A DNA stretch of 56,018 nt from Prosthecobacter sp. (GTDB lineage Bacteria > Verrucomicrobiota > Verrucomicrobiia > Verrucomicrobiales > Verrucomicrobiaceae): the NCBI RefSeq assembly GCF_014879935.1, contig NZ_JACSRD010000189.1:1-56018 (forward strand). The letters are read 5' to 3'. Both the position numbers and the translations under genes were made by a program. The stretch's first letter is position 1. Each line of letters opens with the position of its first letter. The notes under the pieces were generated by a model that saw only the letters and a list, made by a program, of their open reading frames with translations, searched no databases and was not told where the DNA came from. This document shows, piece by piece, positions 1-9,200 of this stretch.

Positions 1-532
1 GGCGCGCCACGCGCCTCCAGCTAAACGAGTCTTGCCTCCGCCTCCTGCTCGGATACACTCCTTCACGATTCCATAATGCATTCGCGAGATTGGCGGACGA
101 TTTTGGGCGAAATAAGATCGCACTAGGATTTGCTCACTCAGCAGGGGCAGGAGCTATACGAGCTATCCAGAAACGAGTTGCCGCCACCGGTGCAAAGATG
201 GCAGGGCCGCATATGCGCTTTGTCTTTGGCTTGGGAATGGATGGTCAGACATCGCCTGGCAACATCTAGACGATCTGGCGCAGGGAGTAGAAGGCCTTGC
301 TGGGTGCGGCTGGAGGACGGGAGGTTCTTCAAGTTTTTAGAGATCATGTCATCGATCCTTCGTCACCAGAACTCGAACAACAAATTGAGAAGCTCCTGAA
401 GAGGCTATCCAAAACATCGAAGTGGCTGTCAGTGCAATTGATGAGCGGCTAATCTCGACCACATGGGAGGCATTTGATTTACTGCCCGACCTTATGATTT
501 CGAGAGCCGTGCAGCTTGTCCGATCTGGATAG
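1..532 (+). pseudogene. Decayed gene, 3' part, with three frame changes
   Basis: The start lies outside the window. A protein-like reading is open from base 3 to about 248 (it includes GFAHSAGAGAIRAIQKRV and MRFVFGLGMDGQ). It continues one frame over as DIAWQHLDDLAQGVEGL (about 248-298), returns to the first frame as EVLQVFRDHVIDPSSPELE (from 321), and ends in the second frame as AVSAIDERLISTTWEAFDLL up to a TAG at 530-532. Each piece has ordinary globular composition, while the alternative frames stop or turn arginine-rich. The pieces therefore look like one gene broken by three small indels. I do not recognise the family. Sequencing error is possible, but no other gene in the window is broken this way. 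Confidence 0.6.
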
Positions 533-654
533 CAGGCAACGTAGTTTTTTCGCGTTTTGCCCCTTAGAATTTGAAATCATGGCAAGCAGCCGGGTTTCAC
601 CATCACGGCAACACAATGCCTGACACAATCAATCGAAGCTCATGGCGCCGAGCG

Positions 655-1230
655 TCACCAGCCGAGCTCGTCCACCTTCACGATGACATCCGGGAAACCG
701 GGCATCGTGAGGCTGTCTCCCGACTTGCAGAGGCGTGACTGCGTGTAGGCAGCGCCATCTGGCCTGGTAAAGACGGTGATCTGGCGCGTGACGAGATTCA
801 CCAGCCAGACCTCGGGAATGTCGGCAGCGGCGTAGAGCGGGATTTTGGCGTTCAAGTCGTAGGACAGGCTGCTGTCGGCGACCTCGACCACAAGCAGGAT
901 GTCGGAGGGCGTGGGATGCTTCTCGCGATAAAAATCCTCGCGAAAGCGGACCACCACGATGTCCGGCTCCGGCTCGGAATATTCGTTGATGGTGACTGGA
1001 TCCTGCACGGCGACGATGGCACGGTCCCCCAGGCGGCGGCTGAGGAGAAAGTTCAACGCCTTGACGGCTCCCGCGTGGTTTGGTCCGATGGACATCTTCT
1101 GAATGAGATAACCGTTGATGAGCTCCAGACGGTCGTCCTCGGTGAAGGCTCCTGACCGGATCAGCGCATGATATTTCTCGCAGGAGATGCGGGCCAGCGG
1201 CAGTTCGGGTGGAGTCGTCAGGACGGCCAT
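655..1230 (-). CDS. Uma2 family (DUF820) PD-(D/E)XK endonuclease-like protein
   Basis: The 191-residue product has the layout of the Uma2 family: a small N-terminal part with RLELINGYLIQKM, then the nuclease core PEPDIVVV (about 88-95), LLVVEVADSSLSYD (about 111-124) and a lysine in DLNAKIPLY shortly after. The D, E and K residues match the PD-(D/E)XK pattern. The family is greatly expanded in cyanobacteria, planctomycetes and verrucomicrobia, and its biological role is poorly defined. The ATG at 1230 gives the usual family length. The gene is divergent from the phosphoesterase at 1400 and has no obvious operon partner. A second member lies at 22379-23071. Confidence 0.85.
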   Translation of the reverse strand: MAVLTTPPELPLARISCEKYHALIRSGAFTEDDRLELINGYLIQKMSIGPNHAGAVKALNFLLSRRLGDRAIVAVQDPVTINEYSEPEPDIVVVRFREDFYREKHPTPSDILLVVEVADSSLSYDLNAKIPLYAAADIPEVWLVNLVTRQITVFTRPDGAAYTQSRLCKSGDSLTMPGFPDVIVKVDELGW

Positions 1231-1399
1231 GCGGCAGAGTTAACATCTCAAGCAGCGCTTTGCCAAGACTTTGCTTTTGGAGGATGATGCCGGGCAGAAT
1301 TCAGGTGCCGTGGCAAAGTCGCCACAGGGGGCGAAAGCCTTGCTTCCAGGTGGAAACGACTGCGAGATGCCGGGAGGGCCACGCGTTTGAGGCTCCACG

Positions 1400-2407
1400 A
1401 TGAATTCCAACCTGCTTTCCCGCCGTCGCGCCATTCAAACGCTGTTCTGCTCGTCTGCCGCGCTTGCCTTGAACCTCCGCCCGGATCGCGCCGCGGCCGA
1501 AATCGCGAAGGAGGCGCTGCATCTGCTCATGATTGGTGATTTCGGCACCGGCTCGGCGAATCAGGTGAAGGTGGCGGAGGGCATGAAGAAGTTCGTCGCT
1601 GACAAGAGCCTCAAAACGGAAGGCCTGCTGCTGCTGGGTGACAATTTTTACAGCCTGGACAAGGGAGGCTTCAGCACGGAGTCGCCACGCTGGCGGAAAG
1701 AGATCGAGGACATGTATCCCTCCAGCGTGTTTCCGGGGCCGATGTGGTCGGTGCTGGGGAATCACGATTACCATGACAATCCTGGTGGCGAGAAAGTGCA
1801 GCTCGCTTACTCGCAGAAGCCGGGCGTGCGCTGGAAGATGCCCGCGAAGTGGTATCGCTTCGATCTCGGGCCGGTGGGCAAGCCGCTGGCGACCTTCATC
1901 TGCCTGGACAGCAATCTGCCGGCGGTGTCTGGAGGAAAGGACAAGAAGACCGGCAAGCCGAAGCCCCACATGAGCGCCGACGAGGAGAAGGAACAGCTCA
2001 TCTGGCTGAAGGCGGAGCTGGCAAAGCCGCGTGCGCCTTTCACCATCGCGGTGGGGCATCATCCGCTCTACTCAAACGGATCGCATGGCGACACGAAGGC
2101 CCTGCTGGCGCAGTGGGAGCCGCTGTTTGAGGAGCACAAGGTGCACGCGTATCTCTGCGGGCACGATCACGACCTGCAGCACCTGGAGATGAAGGGCCGC
2201 TTCACCACGCATCTGCTTTCCGGCGGTGGCGGGGCCAGCACGCGCAAGCTGCCCAATGAGCGTAAGATGCCCTTCGGCAAGGACATCCACGGTTTCACGC
2301 ATCTGCAAGTCACCCCGGAGGCGCTGACCTTCACGCATCACAGCTTTGACGGTAGTGTACTGCACTCGGTAACGAAGAAGCTGGACGGCAGCTTCGTGGT
2401 CGGCTGA
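1400..2407 (+). CDS. Tat-exported metallophosphoesterase, purple acid phosphatase-like
   Basis: The 335-residue product begins with a twin-arginine signal (SRRRAIQTLFCSSAALALNL, roughly residues 6-25), so export folded through Tat is likely. The calcineurin-type metal-binding blocks appear in order: GDFGTG (about 48), LLLGDNFY (about 78), LGNHDY (about 117), GHHPLYS (about 220) and GHDHDLQH (about 255). This order and the overall length resemble tartrate-resistant (type 5) acid phosphatases. The likely role is hydrolysis of phosphate esters outside the cytoplasm; the substrate cannot be told from sequence. It stands alone, and a palindromic element follows its stop codon. Confidence 0.88.
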   Translation: MNSNLLSRRRAIQTLFCSSAALALNLRPDRAAAEIAKEALHLLMIGDFGTGSANQVKVAEGMKKFVADKSLKTEGLLLLGDNFYSLDKGGFSTESPRWRKEIEDMYPSSVFPGPMWSVLGNHDYHDNPGGEKVQLAYSQKPGVRWKMPAKWYRFDLGPVGKPLATFICLDSNLPAVSGGKDKKTGKPKPHMSADEEKEQLIWLKAELAKPRAPFTIAVGHHPLYSNGSHGDTKALLAQWEPLFEEHKVHAYLCGHDHDLQHLEMKGRFTTHLLSGGGGASTRKLPNERKMPFGKDIHGFTHLQVTPEALTFTHHSFDGSVLHSVTKKLDGSFVVG

Positions 2408-2428
2408 GGACCAGACCCCAACGCCATT

Positions 2429-2529
2429 CGCGTGAGCGTTTTGGAGTGCTCCAGCCCTCTGGAGCTTTGCGCAGCCTGAGGGACACTCGAAAGCGGCGGA
2501 GGTCCGCCGCAGTCCAGGACGCTGTCGCG
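2429..2529. repeat. 101-bp imperfect inverted repeat, MITE-like intergenic element
   Basis: The left arm begins CGCGTGAGCGTTTTGGAG and the reverse complement of the right arm begins CGCGACAGCGTCCTGGAC. The arms match along about 40 bases each with scattered differences. Each arm also contains a smaller hairpin, for example GCGGCGGA-GG-TCCGCCGC on the right. The element fills the gap between the converging phosphoesterase and lipoprotein genes. Its structure suggests a dispersed palindromic element; it could also act as a two-way terminator. Only one copy of this exact type lies in the window. Confidence 0.6.
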
Positions 2530-2540
2530 TGCGCTGCGGA

Positions 2541-3173
2541 TCAGAGCGTCTGGATGAAACGATCGGCCTCGGCGATGGAGCGGTTCATCTGCTCCAGCAG
2601 TCGCTGGATGTCGCCCTGGATGTCGTCGGCCTTGCCCCGGAGCGAGCCGATGGCGGCGGCGTTCAGATTGTGCTTCAAATAGAGGACTTGGTCGCGGAAT
2701 TGACGCAGCACCGGGTCCATCGTCGATTCAGCGGCATGGAGGGACCGGGAGAGCTGCTCGAAGCGGGAACGCGTGTCCGCCAGCTTGCGCCGGCTGTCGG
2801 CGGCCAGGGAGGCGTTCTCATACTGGCGGATTTCCTTCTCCCATTCGCGGAAAAGGTCACGGGCGACGGTGTCCACCTCGCGGATCTGGCTGCGTACGGC
2901 CGTGGCCTGAGCCTCGCAGTCCTCGTATTCGCCTCTGAAGCGGTTGTAGGCGCTTTCGAGGTTGCCGCCGCTGTAGCCCGTGAGCTTTTTGAGCTGGGTG
3001 AGCGCGTCCTGGAACTCCTCGCCGGCCTCTTTTTGCTCGCCACGGGCAGCTTTGACGGCGCTCTTCAGCAGATCCCGCTTCTCGTAGCCGAGCTTCTCCC
3101 AGGCGGCGTAGTAGATGGAATTGCAGGAGGCCAGGGTGGAAAGGCAGAGGGCGAGGACGAGGCGGCAGTTCAT
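2541..3173 (-). CDS. DUF2959-like lipoprotein
   Basis: The 210-residue product starts with a short signal peptide ending in a lipobox (STLASC, Cys at about 17), so it is probably lipid-anchored. The mature start NSIYYAAWEKLGYEKRDLL is typical of DUF2959 proteins. The rest is highly charged and helical, with long heptad-like stretches (about 40-200), which suggests an elongated coiled-coil bundle in the periplasm. The function of the family is unknown. Start choice is supported by the signal peptide. It has no clear operon partner; the glutaredoxin upstream is separated by a terminator-like hairpin. Confidence 0.8.
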   Translation of the reverse strand: MNCRLVLALCLSTLASCNSIYYAAWEKLGYEKRDLLKSAVKAARGEQKEAGEEFQDALTQLKKLTGYSGGNLESAYNRFRGEYEDCEAQATAVRSQIREVDTVARDLFREWEKEIRQYENASLAADSRRKLADTRSRFEQLSRSLHAAESTMDPVLRQFRDQVLYLKHNLNAAAIGSLRGKADDIQGDIQRLLEQMNRSIAEADRFIQTL

Positions 3174-3193
3174 GGGAGGTGGCGAGAGGAACG

Positions 3194-3243
3194 AAAAACG
3201 GATTAACAGGAGGCGAGCGAGAACTCAATCCTGTTAATCCGTT
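3194..3243 (-). terminator. Rho-independent terminator after the glutaredoxin gene
   Basis: Read on the minus strand, two perfect 15-base arms (AACGGATTAACAGGA and its complement, at 3229-3243 and 3197-3211) with a 17-base loop are followed by a run of T. The hairpin lies 25 bases past the glutaredoxin stop codon. The CTGTTAATCC arm sequence may also belong to a dispersed repeat family. Confidence 0.6.
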
Positions 3244-3268
3244 CGAAACGGGCGTGGAAGCCAAAAAA

Positions 3269-3625
3269 TCAGCCCACGAACTTCAGCGTGCCCACCTGAC
3301 CGGCGGCCATGGCGGCGTGCTGGGCATCGGAGCAGGCAGAATTCGTCGGGGCATCGGCGACGGCATCGCTTTTTTCGAGCAGGCCGTTTTGACTCATCCA
3401 GGCCTCCACCTCGTCGCCGCTGATGTCAGCGAGCATGGTGCCGTTGATTTCGACGCAGGGGGAAAGCGGCTGGCCGCTCTTCTGTTCCATCTCCCAGCGG
3501 AAGGCGGGATTCTTGATGATGTCCTTCTCCTCGTAATCGAGGCCGTATTTGCGGAAGATGGCGCGGACGCCCTCGCTCCAGCCACAGTAGGTTTTGAGAT
3601 AAGCGGTGATTTTGGGTGTTTGCAT
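3269..3625 (-). CDS. Monothiol glutaredoxin-like protein
   Basis: The 118-residue product opens with ITAYLKTYCGWSEGVRAIF, a thioredoxin-fold beta strand followed by a C14-G-W-S17 active site. This is the CxxS monothiol form, where the second cysteine of a classical CxxC pair is serine. The cis-proline region follows (QPLSPCVEINGTMLADISG). Residues beyond about 85 are an alanine-rich tail outside the usual fold. Proteins of this type reduce glutathione mixed disulfides or act in Fe-S handling; which applies here is not visible. It appears to be a single-gene unit closed by the hairpin at 3194-3243. Confidence 0.85.
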   Translation of the reverse strand: MQTPKITAYLKTYCGWSEGVRAIFRKYGLDYEEKDIIKNPAFRWEMEQKSGQPLSPCVEINGTMLADISGDEVEAWMSQNGLLEKSDAVADAPTNSACSDAQHAAMAAGQVGTLKFVG

Positions 3626-3709
3626 GATGCGTTGGGTGGATACGCCGCGAGCGTAGCGGACGACGCGTCGAATGCAAACGGGCTGTCGCTCCGGGTGCCG
3701 CTGCCTCGG

Positions 3710-6001
3710 TCAATTCAGCGCCGTGTGCAGCGTGGCGAGCATGGTCTGCGCGGAATACGGTTTCGGCAGCAGATGCTTCACGCCCATCTCCGCCGCCGTG
3801 GCCAGGCCGCCCTGCTGCGTGATGCCGCTGGCGGCGATGATCTTCACGGAGGGATTGATGCGCTTCAGCACCTGGATCGTGGCGGGACCGGACATGACGG
3901 GCATCATCATGTCCGTGAGCACGGCGGCGATCTCATTGTTCCGGCGGCTGTAGATGGCCACGGCCTCCACGCCGTCAGCCGCCGAGAGCGTGCGATAGCC
4001 GAGCGCCTCCAGCGTGTGCTGGGTGACGCTGCGCACGTTTTCCTCGTCATCGACGACGAGGATGAGCTTCCCGCCACCGCTGGGGAGCTGCTCTTCGACC
4101 ACCGCCTCGGCGGAGGCTTTCTCCGCTTCCGCCAAGGCTGGCAGGCACACGATGAAGGTGGAGCCATCTCCCGGCTCGCTCGAAACCTGGAGAAAGCCGC
4201 CATGGCTCCTGGTGATGGCCAGGACGGTGGAAAGACCGAGTCCGGTGCCCTTCCCGATCTCCTTGGTGGTGAAGAAGGGATCGAAGATCTTGTCGAGGAT
4301 CTCCCTCGGGATGCCCAGGCCGGTGTCCTTGACACGGATGGAGATGTAAGAGCCGGGTTTGGCATCCATCTGCATCGATGCGGCGCTCTCATCGAGCGTG
4401 AGGCTTTGCAGCGTGATGGTGAGGGTGCCGCCGCCGGGCATGGCATCGCGTGCGTTCACGCAGAGATTCAGCAGGATCTGGTGCAGTTGCGTGGGATCGC
4501 CCATGAGCGAGGGCAGATCGGCCGGCGCGTCGATGATGCAGCGGATGTTTTTCGGGAAGGTGTCGTGGATCAGGCGCTGGATGTCCTTGATGGCGCGGCC
4601 GGGGCTGATGATGGTGCGCTCGCCCTCCACCCCGCGGGCGAAGGAGAGAATCTGCCGCACCATGTCCGCGCCACGCTTGGCACTGCTCTCGATGTTTGCC
4701 AGCACGCTGGTCATGCGCTCGTTCGTGTTCGTGGCACGCAGCAGCTCGATCGACACGAGGATCGGCGTGAGCACGTTGTTCAAATCATGGGCGATGCCGC
4801 CCGCCAGCGTGCCGATGCTCTCGATGCGCTGCGCACGCAGGAACTGCTGCTCCAGCCGCTTTTTCTCCGTCACATCACGCGCGACACCGAGGAAGCCGGT
4901 GATGCGGCCGTCCGGGCTGCGCATGGCCGTGACGCTCAAGGAGACCGGCACACGGCTGCCGTCCTTCTTGATGTAAGTCCACTCCCGCTCGCGGATGATG
5001 CCGCGCCGGGCATGCGCCACGAAGACCTCAAAGCCGGGCGTGATCTCGGTGCCGAGTTCGGTCGAGGTTTCCGCCGCCACGCGGACGACTTCCTCGCCAT
5101 CATGGATGAGTTCCGGCGACTGCAGGCCGACCATTTCGTCACGCGAGTAGCCGGTGAGATTTTCCGCGCCGCGATTGAAGGTGATGATCACGCCTTCGGG
5201 ATTCGTGCTGATGATGCTGCACGCGGCGTTCTCCAGGATCGCGTTTTGCAGGTAGGTCAGCTCCTCGAAGCGGTTCGTTGTCTCAATCAGACGTTTCAGC
5301 GGCGAGATCTGGCCGCGAGTCAGCAGGAACATCGCTGTGAAAACGATCAGCGCAGCCGCGCCGATCCGGAGCCAGCCCACCAGTGTGAAAGCATCGTGAA
5401 TGTCCCCGCTCGTCGCCTGCAGCAGCTCGGCCACGCGCTCGAGATCGCTCGCAAAGGCATCGCACTCGGCCGGCAGGGTTTCCCCCGGACCGTCCGGCAG
5501 CAGAGTGCCCGCGCCATGCTTTTCCAGGTGGGGGATGATCTTCTGCATCGACTTCTCGATCGCGGCGAAACTGCGTCCCGCCTCGGACAGCCGGGCATCC
5601 ATGGCAGGCATGCGCTCACCCGCCTCCGGTAAAAGCGCGTCGGATTCGAGCATCGACTGGTTTGCGCTCATCACCGCCCACGTCCGCTTCAGACGCTGCA
5701 ACTGGAATTCCCTCTCACCGGGGCGTCCCTGCTCCGCCTGCAGCGCCAGCCGCACGAGCATCTGGCTTTCCATGCGCTGGCGGGCCAGCATGTTCATCGC
5801 CACCGCTCCCTGGGAGGAGCGCTTCTCCAGCTCCTGGTCCACCCACTTCAAAGTCACGAACGTCAGCAGCAGCAGGCCGGCGGCCGCGCCGCAGACGACC
5901 TTCGCGCGGGTGAAGAACTGCCGCAGACTGGGCAGTTCCTCGCGCACGGGAAGCGGGAAGGAGGGGCGTTGAAGAAAATTGGTGACACTCATGGGGCGCA
6001 C
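3710..6001 (-). CDS. Membrane-bound hybrid sensor histidine kinase (PAS, HisKA, HATPase, receiver)
   Basis: The 763-residue product has two membrane segments (about 33-52 and 206-230) that enclose a helical extracytoplasmic sensor region. A PAS domain with a C-terminal PAC part follows (about 250-375). The kinase core has the H-box GGIAHDLNNVLTP (about 400), the N-box LLNLCVNARDAM (about 511), and the G-boxes DTGLGIP and GKGTGLGLS (about 590). A C-terminal receiver domain carries LVVDDEE (about 648), the likely phospho-acceptor Asp in LTDMMMPVMSG (about 699) and the conserved Lys in LPKPYS (about 745). It probably autophosphorylates and passes phosphate to its own receiver. No response regulator or phosphotransfer protein lies next to it, so the output partner must be elsewhere. 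Confidence 0.92.
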   Translation of the reverse strand: MRPMSVTNFLQRPSFPLPVREELPSLRQFFTRAKVVCGAAAGLLLLTFVTLKWVDQELEKRSSQGAVAMNMLARQRMESQMLVRLALQAEQGRPGEREFQLQRLKRTWAVMSANQSMLESDALLPEAGERMPAMDARLSEAGRSFAAIEKSMQKIIPHLEKHGAGTLLPDGPGETLPAECDAFASDLERVAELLQATSGDIHDAFTLVGWLRIGAAALIVFTAMFLLTRGQISPLKRLIETTNRFEELTYLQNAILENAACSIISTNPEGVIITFNRGAENLTGYSRDEMVGLQSPELIHDGEEVVRVAAETSTELGTEITPGFEVFVAHARRGIIREREWTYIKKDGSRVPVSLSVTAMRSPDGRITGFLGVARDVTEKKRLEQQFLRAQRIESIGTLAGGIAHDLNNVLTPILVSIELLRATNTNERMTSVLANIESSAKRGADMVRQILSFARGVEGERTIISPGRAIKDIQRLIHDTFPKNIRCIIDAPADLPSLMGDPTQLHQILLNLCVNARDAMPGGGTLTITLQSLTLDESAASMQMDAKPGSYISIRVKDTGLGIPREILDKIFDPFFTTKEIGKGTGLGLSTVLAITRSHGGFLQVSSEPGDGSTFIVCLPALAEAEKASAEAVVEEQLPSGGGKLILVVDDEENVRSVTQHTLEALGYRTLSAADGVEAVAIYSRRNNEIAAVLTDMMMPVMSGPATIQVLKRINPSVKIIAASGITQQGGLATAAEMGVKHLLPKPYSAQTMLATLHTALN

Positions 6002-6130
6002 TGGGAGAACGGGCGGCCTCGCCGGAACGCCTGAACCTACCCGCGAACCTGTCTTCCGTGGCTAAGCCCCGGCTTCAAAGGCGCCTAAGCCTTCCCGCAT
6101 CAGCGGACGCAAGATGCCGGCCCATGCGGT

Positions 6131-6266
6131 TTACTGCCCCTTCCAGCCCAGTTTCTCCTTCAAAAACTCATAAGTCCCCACGCCGTGGATCATGTGCGGT
6201 CCATCGAAGTGCTCGATGGTCGTGCGGTCGCCGATGAGGAGCTTGTTGTAGAGGCGGCGGACTTTG
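6131..6266 (-). pseudogene. 3' fragment of a second copy of the two-domain alpha/beta hydrolase
   Basis: The last 45 codons of a gene like the hydrolase at 16030-18264 are preserved here. The reading KVRRLYNKLLIGDRTTIEHF continues to EFLKEKLG and is identical in protein to the other copy over about 41 residues. The DNA differs at about seven positions in the roughly 115 aligned bases, nearly all silent. Homology starts abruptly at the lysine codon near 6266, just past the stop of the giant gene (6289-6291), and the tail ends differently (WKGQ instead of VSKP). It is too short to be functional and looks like the stump of a paralogous gene whose body has been lost. Confidence 0.8.
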
Positions 6267-6288
6267 GAGATGGGCACGACTTGCGCTT

Positions 6289-9200
6289 CTACGGAAGGTT
6301 CACTTGAACCCGACCGAACAACTGTGGAGTTACCCCAGGGGTGTACGGCTCTTCGTAGATGACGCGTTCCCATTCCGCGTTGATCAGGATGACGGCGGGA
6401 GTGTCTGTGAGCGGCTGCCAGGAGCTTGAATGGAGGTCGCCACTCTTTTCTGGAGTGTAGATGAGGCCGCTGCCAACGCGGCGGAGGAATTCGAAGCGGA
6501 AGGTGCCGGAAGTGGGCGTGTCGATTCGCGGCAACCCGCTTTCCCCGGTGCCTGGAATGAGGACGGAGACATCGGAGCGGGAGCCGTTCATGTTGAAGGC
6601 GTACTTCAAGAGATTGGGGACACCATCACCAAACGGTTCCGCATCAGGTTCCGCATCGTTCCCACTCAGGCCAGCAGCGGCTGCCCAGGTTAGCAACCGC
6701 TGAAACGCTTCGCTAGGCACTTGGACTCTGAAATTATCCGCATAGACCTGTCCCGCCGGGATCACCAGCCCTTCGGATAACCCGCTGATGCTGATTCTGA
6801 AACCTGCGTTGTTCCCCAGCAGCCAAGGGCTGTTGCGGGTAGTGCCTCCACCGGAGGCTCCCACGCCAAAGCTGCCATAGACCTGCCACTGGTAGCCGTC
6901 GCCACTGCCCGTGGTGTCATAGTAGGTTGTGAAGATTTTTGTCACCGGGTCGAAAACAAGACGGACTGCGCCATCCGTTACCCCGTGGCCCGAGGGCAGG
7001 GTGTTTGGCGGCACCTCGTCACCACCATGGACATTTGACCTCAAGGCAGCGAGGAATCCAGAACCGTCCGGGCCGACGCGATAGAGTTCCAAATACAGGC
7101 TGTCCCTTGCATCCTGCAAGCTGGTGACGGTTAGGCCAATGGAAGCGTTGTTGCCGACCACACCGTTGTGAACATCGACAATCGCCTCAAAAGCCTCGCT
7201 GTTCGTCGGCACGGTGGCCAGCCAGTGGCGCAGCGCCTCATCATAATCGCCATCCGGCGTGCTCACTCGATACTCCAGGCGGCCACCCGCTTCGATTAGC
7301 TGCGCACCTCCGTGCCCAGAGTCCGCCGCAGCCCACTTGGCCGGATCACTCACACTGTCGTTGAAGTCATCGGTGCCGGGCCAAGCTGGCTCAGAGATGC
7401 TAAAGTCGTAGTTTGATGTTGCTTCAATCAGGCTGGAACTACCGCCATGATAACCGCCTGTGATGCGCGCACGGACGCGGACTTGCCCGCTGCCGACCAA
7501 GTTAATGCCTGCTAACTGCCAGTTGGACGTTTCGCCCACCCGGCTTGCGTTTCCGAGTGGTGTCCAAGTCACGCCGCTGTCGCTGCTCTTTTCAAAGGTT
7601 ACTTGTGAGACTTCCGGGGCGCTTCCTCCTCGGTTCCAACTGATCTGAGTCGGGGCTGGAACGCTGAGCATCTGAGTCGCTGGATCATTGCTCAGCCTTG
7701 CCAGGAAGCTGCGCGGAGTGGTGCCCACCATCGTGAAAGTGCCACCGAGAAGAATTCTTCCATCCGGGTGCAACACGACGCTCCAAACACTGTTGTTCAC
7801 AGCAGGATTAAAGCCCGCGTCCAGGGTGCCGTTGGCATTGATCCGACCGATCCGGAACCGGCCGCTCCCTCCCAAGCTGTTAAATGCTCCAGCCAGAAGA
7901 ATTTTCCCATCCGTCTGCAGGGCCATGCTTGTGATCGTTGAGTCTGCGTTAGGATTGAAGCCCGTGTCGAGCGTGCCGTCGGAGTTTAGTCGTGCGATCC
8001 GGTTGCGCGTGGCTCCGTTCACGTTGGTGAAGGACCCGCCGATCAGAATTCTGCCATCCGGTTGCAAGGCCACACTCCAAACGTTGTCATTCGCGGCAGG
8101 AGTGAAGCTCGTGTCCAGACTGCCGTCCTCATTCACTCGCGCCACAAAGCTCCTCGCTGTTCCACCCACGGCGCTGAATCCTCCTCCGAGGATAATCTTG
8201 CTGTCTGCCTGCACTGCCAGGCTGTACACCACCGTAGTAGCACCAGGGTTGAAGCCCGTGTCCACGGTGCCGTTTGCATTGAGTCTTGCGATCTGATTTC
8301 GAGTGCTTCCTCCCACGCTGCCAAACAAGCCTCCTAGCAGGATCTTTCCGTCCGCTTGTAGCGCCAAACAACGGACCGCCGAGTTCGCATTGGGGTTAAA
8401 GGCAGCATCAAGCGTGCCGTCAGCATTGAGCCTGGCGATCCGGTTGCGCGAGGTTCCTGCCACGGTTGTGAAGCTGCCTCCAATCAGGATTTTTCCATCT
8501 GTTTGCAAAGCCACGCTGCGGACAACATCCCCAGCGTTGGGATTGAAGCCCTGGTCCAGCGTGCCGTCAGCATTGAGCCGGGCGATGTTGTTCCGGGCAA
8601 CGCCCTGAATGGAGGTAAACTCGCCAGCGATGATCGTCTTTCCATCGGGCTGCACGACCATGGCCTCGACATCGTAACCGATGGCGTTGGCGTCTAGAGA
8701 ATCGGCGGCGATTTGCGTGATGTAAGTGTAGAGGGCAGCTCCTGTGCCCTGGCCGCCGGATGTCGTCACAGTTACATCCACGTTGCCTGCTGAGTGCGGT
8801 CCAGTCACGGCATGGATGGTGGTATCGTTGACCACGGTCACCCCTGTCGCTGCCACGCCGCCTATCGTTACGGACAACGCACCACTAAAGTTGGTCCCGG
8901 TGATCGTCACACTGGTCCCGCCTGCGGTGGTTCCTGTATTCGGCGCAATCGCCGTCACCGTTGGAGCTGCGACATAGGTGAACAGCGAATTGGCGCTGTT
9001 GGAACCGCCGGGAGTGGTCACCACCACGCTCTTGGCACCCGCTGTTCCGGCAGGTGTGGTCGCGGTAATGGTTGTGGCATTGACCACAGCGAAGCTCGTC
9101 GCCGCCGTGCCGCCAAAGGCTACGGCGGTGGCTCCGGTCAAATTCGTGCCGGTGATGGTAACGCTGGTGCCGCCAGCGGTACTACCGTTGGCTGGGGTGA

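Noticed and set aside
3179..5632. An 817-codon open frame on the plus strand opposite the sensor kinase
   Set aside because: The minus-strand protein has all kinase motifs in order. The plus-strand reading is rich in A, G, R, H and D with no domain, as expected for the complement of a GC-rich gene.
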